Below are positions 25,501 through 34,500 of a stretch of DNA of 64,000 nt, one piece after another. How positions within the stretch are numbered: the first letter of the stretch is position 1; every line of letters starts with the position of its first letter. The notes beneath the pieces are model-generated. The model did not search any database. It was not told the DNA's origin and was given only the letters and a program-made list of their open reading frames with translations. This DNA is from a virus. The stretch lies in the IMG/VR virus record IMGVR_UViG_3300023110_001575, positions 1 through 64,000 of that record; one strand, given 5' to 3'. The position numbers and the translations under genes are program-made.

Positions 25501-28500
25501 TGTTATATTCCGCCAACACCTACTAAATTAGGTTTGTTTCCTTTATATTATCCTGAAATTCAAAAAGATCATACAGTAAGACCTGCTGTAAAAACATTTG
25601 TTACACCTAGAGCCCAAACACGCTTTGTACTAGAAAATGTTAACAAAATTATCGAAGCAACTGATCTTATTGTACAAGTAGGTGATGTCAAAGCATATGC
25701 TAATGTTGATTATAATATAGAAAAAGTAAGAAATGGTTTATTTTATGTAGACTTTGTAGAACCAGTTGCAGCCAATGAAAATGTAATCATAGGATTTCCG
25801 CAAGTAGTTATTCAAGGACATGATGGAAGTTTAACAAAAGCATGGAATGATTTTAGAGATGACTTTTTGCTAGAGTATGAATATAGAGTATATAATAATA
25901 TTAAATTAAAATATGATGCTAGTGTTTTAGATGTAAACAATTTTATTCCTACATTTGACAGAGATACTAAATTTACCAAAGAACAAATTGATAACAGTAT
26001 ACTTGGAGATTTTACAAGTTGGTTAGAAGATGCAGGAAATTTAACTTATACTGAAAATAACTTTTATGATGCAAGAGACGGATTTACATACAACTATAGT
26101 TTTATGTCAAATACAGACGGCGAGCCCTTAAAAGGATTTTGGAGAAGTGTGTATAAAACATATTATGGCACTGATCGTCCTAATACTCATCCATGGGAAA
26201 TGGTAGGATTAACAATTAAGCCTACATGGTGGGATGAACAATACGGACTTGCTCCTTACACAAGTGATAATATTTTACTTTGGACAGACATGGCAGAAGG
26301 TATTGTAAGAACACCTGGCACTGTTCCACAAAAAAATAAAATGTACAAGCACTCAAAATTACTTAATGCTATTCCGGTAGATAGCAACGGTAAGTTAGTT
26401 GATCCGTATAATGCAGGACTTGCACAAAACTATAAATTTGACACAGCAAGTAATAACTTTGTGTTTGGCGACGAAGCACCTGTCGAGACTGCATGGAGAA
26501 GAAGTTCAGAGTTTCCGTTTGCATTATTAAAGGCATGGATGTTAAATCAATCTGCACAAATTTTTGGTCTAGCTTTTGATAGATCACGCATAAAAAAGAA
26601 TTTATCAAATCAATACGTCTATACTGAAACAAACAAAGCAATACGTTGTGAAGATTTAGTATTCCCTAGTATTACAAGTGACGAAGATATTACTCTTACA
26701 AGTGGACTTGTAAACTTTGTTGCGAGTTACATGTCTTCCAAGTATAGTTCAAATTATAATAATTATAAGCAAAGACTAAAAGGATTAAAAAATCAACTGT
26801 CAATTAGAGTTGGCGGGTTTGCAAGTAAAGAAAAATTAAAATTAGTTTTAGATGCAAGAAGTCCTCTAAACAAAAGTAGTAATTTTGTACCAGAAGAAAA
26901 TTATCAAATTTTCTTAAACACATCAAGTCCGTTGGAAACGTTTGTCTTCAGTGGCATGATAATTGAAAAAACAGCAGATAACACATATATCTTAAAAGGC
27001 TACGATGGCGATAATCCTACGTTTCCTTTTTACAGACCATTAGAAACAAATTCAGATACATCGATTACTGTAGGCGGCATTTCTGCAGATTATGTTGTAT
27101 GGACTGAAGATCAACAATATACAATTGGTACAATTGTTGAGTATCAAAATAACTGGTATAGAACAACAACTACTCACAAGAGTGCTGAAACATTTGACGC
27201 AACAAAATTTGCTAAGTTGCCTACACTTCCAGTTACTGGTGGCATTAGTGCAAAAATTAGAAAAAGATATGAAACTACCGTTTCGTATATTTCTTATGGC
27301 ACAATTTTAGAATCAGTGCAAGAAGTTGTTGACTTTATGCAAGGATATGAAAAGTTTTTAAAACAGCAAGGATTCAGACTAGACTATTACAATAGAGAAA
27401 CAGATAGTTTAGAAGACATGACTTTATGCATACAAGAGTTTATGTTCTGGGTAACACAAAACTGGGAAGCAGGGACAATCCTTACAACTAGTCCGTGTGC
27501 AAATAGGTGTATCTTTACTGCTCCGTATTATGTTGTAGATGATATATTTGATGATTTTTACGGTTATAACCTGTTGTCGGGAAATGGTGAAAAACTAGGC
27601 AGAGATCTAAGCAACATTTATAGAGATGATACAAATACATTTGGTATTACACCTTCAAACACAAATGAAGGAATTTATTTAATTAAACTACCGCTTGTGC
27701 AAACAGAGCATGTTATTTTGTTAGATAACGCAACAGTTTTCAACGATGTAATTTACGATGTAGCGCCGGGCTACAGACAGGAAAGAATCAAACTTGTAGG
27801 TTATAGAACAGACAATTGGGAAGGTGGCTTAAACATTCCTGGATTCTTCTATGACAATGTGAAAGTTGATTTTTGGAAAACTTATGAAGATTATGCAGTA
27901 GGCGATGTTGTTAAATTTAAAGAATTCTTTTATTCGGCAAATGTAAAACACAACAGTGGAGAAGTTTTTGTTTCTGCAAACTGGAATAGATTATCAGAAG
28001 AACCTAAAGCAGAACTATATCCTAACTTTGATTACAGAGTAAATCAGTTTACTGATTTTTATGATTTAGATACTGACAATTTTGACACAGAACAACAGCG
28101 TTTAGGACAACATTTAATCGGTTATCAAAAACGTGAATACCTAAGTAATATTATTCCTGACAGTGTAAGTCAATATAAGTTCTACCAGGGATTTATACAA
28201 GAAAAAGGAACAAAAAATTCTCTTACAAAATTGTTTGATGCACTAAGCACATCGGGCGAAGAAAGTCTAAAGTTTTTTGAAGAATGGGCAATTAGAGTCG
28301 GATCTTATGGTGCATTAGATAATAAGCAAGATTTAGAGTTTAAATTAAACGAAAGTAACTATAAACTAGAACCTCAATTATTTGAATTAACAAACAACAA
28401 AACAGATGATGCAGATTTAATTTATAAAATTGCTGATTATGAAGTATATGAAAAACCCGAGGACTATGCCAATGCGCCGTTTGTAATGTCTACTGCAAAA

Positions 28501-31500
28501 CTAAACACAAGCCGTAATAATGGTTGGGTGCGTTTACAAGATGTTAAAGGTGCTGTTACAACTTATAAAGGACTGTTAGATCTTAACATAGCAACTACAT
28601 ATATTGGCGATAATATTTGGATACAAAACAAAAAGAATGAATGGGATGTTGTAACTCAAGTTAAAGAAACAAATAAAATTGTAGGTTATGATATTGAAGT
28701 TGAAGGAGCATATACTGATTCTAGAGGTAACACATTAAATGTATTAAAAATTGTGTTTGACAAATATGTTGATTTTACTAAAGGTGAAATTATTGGCATT
28801 TATGGCGGCTTGTCTACTATTACAGGATATTGGGAAATTTTAGAAGTAGGTATAGATTATGTTATAGTTGACACAGGAACATTGTCAGTAACTGAAACAC
28901 AAATTAACACATTCCCAGATAGTACAGAAAATGCAGTATCTAGATTTGTTACTAGAAGATTTACTGATATAGAAGAATTAAACGAAGAAGTTAAAGATTT
29001 ATTCCATGTAGAAAATGATAAAGTATGGATTGAAAAGGTTGATGGCAATTGGGGATTATACGAAAACGAAGGTATCTTTACTTTACAAAAAGAAGTTTAT
29101 AATCCATCGGGCGATCAAGACGGATTTGCAACTGCTTATGATGTAAATTCAAATAACACATACATTCCTATTGCAAGTTTAGGACACCCTGGAGAAGAAG
29201 GCATACTTAGACTTTTCTATCGTCCAAATGAACAATTAGAAATCAGCCTAAGACAAATAATGGAACCTGAATTAGTAAGCGATCCAGAAATTGGATTTGG
29301 CAGAACAGTTGCAATTTCAGATGATGCAACTTATATTGCTGTAGGTGCTCCTTACACAAGTAATGTAAAAACACTTTATATTGATGAATTACAACCTGAT
29401 GTAATTTATTATGAAGGAGATATTGTTAGAGATAGAGGTGTTTTATGGCAAGCAAACAAAGACATTGGACTATACTATGATAGCGTAGGTGATAGTTCTA
29501 CTATTACTATTAATGATGCTGATTGGGACGAAGTTAATCTAATTACAGGATTAGAACCATCGTTAGACATATTGAAAAACCGTTTAGTACCTAGTGTAGA
29601 ATTTACAGATCAAATGCTGAATGTTGCATTGTCTAACCCAACAGCACCAGCAGAGTTTGAAACTTGGGCACGTAGCATTGCAGACGATGGGTTTGCATTT
29701 GGTAACATTGACAAAAGCACTTCACCACCAACAATTAGAAGTGCAGATGTTTTGCAGTTTATAAAAATTAGAGCGGGTACTGCTGCACAAGACAACGTTG
29801 ACCGTTGGAAAGATATTATTTTACCTAGTTTATTAGAACAGTCTTGGTACAATGATACCTTTACTTTAGGTCATAGCGGTAGCGGTATTGAAAAACAAGG
29901 TACAGTTTATCTATACAAACAAGATGCTGATACAGGATTGTACGAAGTTGAACATATTATTTGCTCACCGTTTCCAAAGGCAAACGAACAATTTGGTACA
30001 AAGGTACAATTAAGGAAAGCAGCAAACGGTTCTCTTAAAATGTTTGTTGGTGCTCCTGGTGCAGACGGAACTGATGTTGGTAGAATTTACATGCTAGATA
30101 ACGAAGGCGGTGAATGGAAATATAGTGCTGACAGAAGTTATAAAGGTGTGTACAATGATCTATTCAAATACAATGAAAATGATTTAACGTTCTATAACGG
30201 TGCATTGTATAAAGCTGTAACTAACATTGCACCTGGTACAAGTTTACCTTCTGATGCTCCTAATTTATGGATTGAACAAACAGATGTAAACACAGAATAT
30301 ACAGGATACGTGCCTAGACAAAACTTTATTGCAAGTGAAAACGAAGGAGATGTTACTAACCAAAGTATTAACATTGGTAAAGTTTTTGATACAAACAAAT
30401 TAGGCGATGTACTGGCATTTAGTGCAAAATCTGGCAATGACGAACTTGTTAGTATCTATACTAATGTTTTTGCTAGATGGAGGCTAAGTCAAAGTATTGT
30501 AAATCAAGAAGGTATTGATTATAGTGTTGCTGTAAATGATACAGGAGATACAATAGGTATTGGAGCTCCATTATATAACACTGAAGAAATTACAGATGCA
30601 GGTAGTGTAAAATTATACACTCAAAACTCAACAGGCGATACTTGGGAATTAACTCAAACTCTTACAAGTCCATACAAAGAAAAAAACGAAGCATGGGGAC
30701 TTGCAATTGATTTTTCTGCAGATAAACTATTAGTTGTAGGCAAGAATACTGACACACGTACTACTACAACATTTGACAGATATGTTGAATATAAAAAGTA
30801 TGCAATAGGAAAAAATGAATTTAAAAATACAATTTACAGTAGATATGTAAATGATAACACAGGTACACAAAATACAGAAAAAACTACATTTGACGGCGGC
30901 AGGACTACCTTTGTAACAAAAGAAATTGATTCGGGAAGATTAGGTATCTACGAAAAGTTAGGTGATAAGTTTATATTTGGTGAAGATCTACCTTACTCAA
31001 GAAAAACAATAGCCAATGATTTAAGTAATATTAAATTACAAGACAACAATGTATATGTTGGATTACCTATGATTAATCCATCTGAATTTACAGATTCATC
31101 TCGTTTAGAAAATGAAGATTCTACTGCCGGTATGTTTGTAAACTTTAGAGCAGATAAGAATAAGAATAGTTGGAAAGTAATTACATCAGAAACTGGTCAA
31201 GTTGATCTAAATAAAATTGGTAGAGTATTTTTATACAGTCAAGCAACAAATGATATTATAACTAATTTAGATGTAATTGATCCTAGACAGGGAAAAATTG
31301 CAGGTGTTGCTGATCAAGAAATAAATTATAAAACACCTTATGATCCTGCAATTTATAGCAATGGTGGTGCAAAAGTTATTGTTGATCAAGCAGCAAATTG
31401 GTGTGAAGAACACGTAGGGGAAATTTGGTGGAATATTGATACAGTAAGTTGGTTTAATCCATACCAAGGTCCAATACAATATAGATCTGCAAATTGGCAC

Positions 31501-34500
31501 AAGCAAACACAAACAAGTCTTGTTACTGTGCTAGAATGGGTAGAAAGCACGGTTCCTCCACAAGAATATATTTCACTTGCTGACACTACACAAGGATATG
31601 CACAAGGTATAAGCGGCACACCTTACTATGATGCAAACACATATAGTGTAAAAAGCAAAGTTGATTCTGTAAGCGGTCAAGCAAAACTTTACTATTACTT
31701 CTGGGTACAAAATAAACAAACTATACCTAATATTCCTAATAGAGCATTAAGTGTATTTGAAATAGCAAAATTAATTGAAGATCCATCTAGATATGGATAT
31801 AGATACATTCAGTTACTTGATGACAATAAATTTAGTTTGCATAATGTAAAATCATTTATTAATGACAAAGACACTATTTTACACTTTACATTAATTGATG
31901 ATGCAGAGCAAAAAACACCAATTCATAATGAATATCAATTAATGAGTTCAGGGTTAGCAACAAGCAAACCAAACGATGAAATAGAATCTAAATGGATTGA
32001 TAGTTTAGTAGGTTATGATCTAAATAATGCAACAGTTCCTGATCCAAATCTATCTCCTAAAATGAAGTACGGCATATTAAACTATCCAAGACAGGGTATG
32101 TTTATCAACAGAATTGAAGCATTAAAACAAGTTGTTGAAAGAGTCAACACGGTATTTGCTAAAACACAAATTGTAGATAATTATGATATTAGTTTGCTAC
32201 AGCAAAATGATCCTGTACCAAATGTTTCTGAAAACCTATACGACACAACAGTTGAAACAACTGATTTATTAAGATTTGTGGGTACTGCAAAAGTACAAAC
32301 AGCTGAGTTTACACCAGTAATTGAAAACAGTAAAATTGTTTCAGTTACAATTACTAATCCGGGACGTGGATATGTTTATCCGCCTACTGTTAGAATAGAA
32401 GATACCTATGGCAAGGGTGCTGTTATCAATACCACAATAAACAACTTAGGACAAGTTACAGGAGCAACTGTAAGAAAGCAAGGTAAAAATTACAGTAATG
32501 CAACAACAATAACTGCAAGACCATTTAGTGTTCTTGTAAATTCTGATAGTGATATTGGAGGTAGATGGGCAATCTATACATATGATGCAACATCAAGTGA
32601 ATGGGATAGATTAAGGTCTCAGTCATATGTAACTACAGGTTATTGGAATTATGCTGATTGGTATGCAACAGGATATAATTCACAAACACCAATTGATCAA
32701 ACAGTTGATTTGGCATATGAATTATTTAGACTAGAAAACAATATTGGCGACATTGTAAAAATTAAAGAAGTTGGCACAGGCGGCTGGCTATTGTTGAAAA
32801 AAATTGATGACCAGTTAATTGAGGATTACACAATTAATTACGAAACTATTGGTCGCCAAAACGGCACTATTAAATTAAGTAACAAACTTTATAATTTCTT
32901 AGAAGCTGCTGGCGGTTTTGATACTGAAATATACGATACATCATTCTATGATAGAGAACCTATCCAAGAACTTAGAAATATTTTAAGTGCATTAAAAAAT
33001 GACATCTATATAAATGATTTAGCAGTAGAGTGGAATAACTTATTCTTTGCAAGTTTAAAATATGCAATGAGCGAACAAACTGACTTAGACTGGGCGTTTA
33101 AATCTAGTTTCATTAGAGTAAAACACGTACTTGGCGATTTTGAACAAAAATTGTCTTACCAAAATGACAACTTAGAAAATTATGAAGACTACGTAAAAGA
33201 AGTTAAGCCATATCATAGTAAGATAAGAGAGTACATTAGTTCTTATGATCATGTTGAACCTACAAACAGTTTAACAACTGACTTTGATGTACCTCCTAGT
33301 TATAGTACTTCAAAAGAAATCGAAACAATTGCTGCAAAATATGATAATGGTAATGTTACAGATATTATTGAAAAGTATCAGCAATATCCTTACAAAAGTT
33401 GGGTAGACAATAACGGATATGACATCATTCAAATAGAAGTTACTAACGGAGGATCAAACTATAAAGAAACTCCTCCTGTGACTATTTTAGGAGATAGCGG
33501 AGCAACAGCAAAAGCATATTTGTCTAAAGGTAGTGTTAGCAAAATTGAAATTGTCAATATAGGTAGTAAAGTTTATGAAGCACCATTAGTAGTAATTGAC
33601 GAACCAAGTCCTGGAGGAATACAGGCTAAAGCAACTGCTATTATTGGAAACCCATTAGTGCGTTCTACACACATGGTAATGAAGTTTGATAGAACAACAG
33701 GCACATACTTGATGACAAATGTAGACGAATCTGAAACGTTTACTGGCACAGGTTCTACTACTAAGTTTTCTTTAAAATGGCCAATTAATAGAAATACAAA
33801 TACGTATGAAGTAACTGTAGATGGATTACCAATTTTAAAAGGTGAATATTCTGTAGACAATGAAAACGACACATCAAAAGGTTATGACAGAGAATTAGGG
33901 TATATTACATTTGAAGAAGCACCTGCGACAGGAGCAACAATTGTAATTACATATAAGCGTAATCTAAACATGCTTACAGCAGCAGATAGAATTTATCATG
34001 CTTATAACCCAACCGCAGGCATGCCTGGCAAGGACCTATCACAACTAATGGACGGTGTTGATTATGATGGCGCTGTATATGATGGTATTAGTTTTGGTAC
34101 TGAACAAGGTTTTGATATCGGCGGTTTTGCAGAATACAGATTTGATACCATTGCAAATACAACAGATGATGAAATTTTTGTTTTAGATGGTAGCACAACA
34201 ACATTTACACTAAGCACTCCGTTAGAAGACGGTGTGCAATACAACGTATATTGGAAGTCGATAAATGCAAAATTAAATGATGATCCAATAAGACTAGATG
34301 ATCCTGACTATGATGGAATAACAGTATTAGATAACAAATATGCACTAATGTTGCCATTATCAGGTGATGGTGTTACTGATACTGTAAATATCGATTGGAC
34401 AAAATGGAAAACTGTAGAAGACAGAGATTTTCTTGTTGCAGGTGACACAGTAATAATTAGAAAATCAACAAGTGACGGAAGTTTTGAACTTGCAGGAAGC

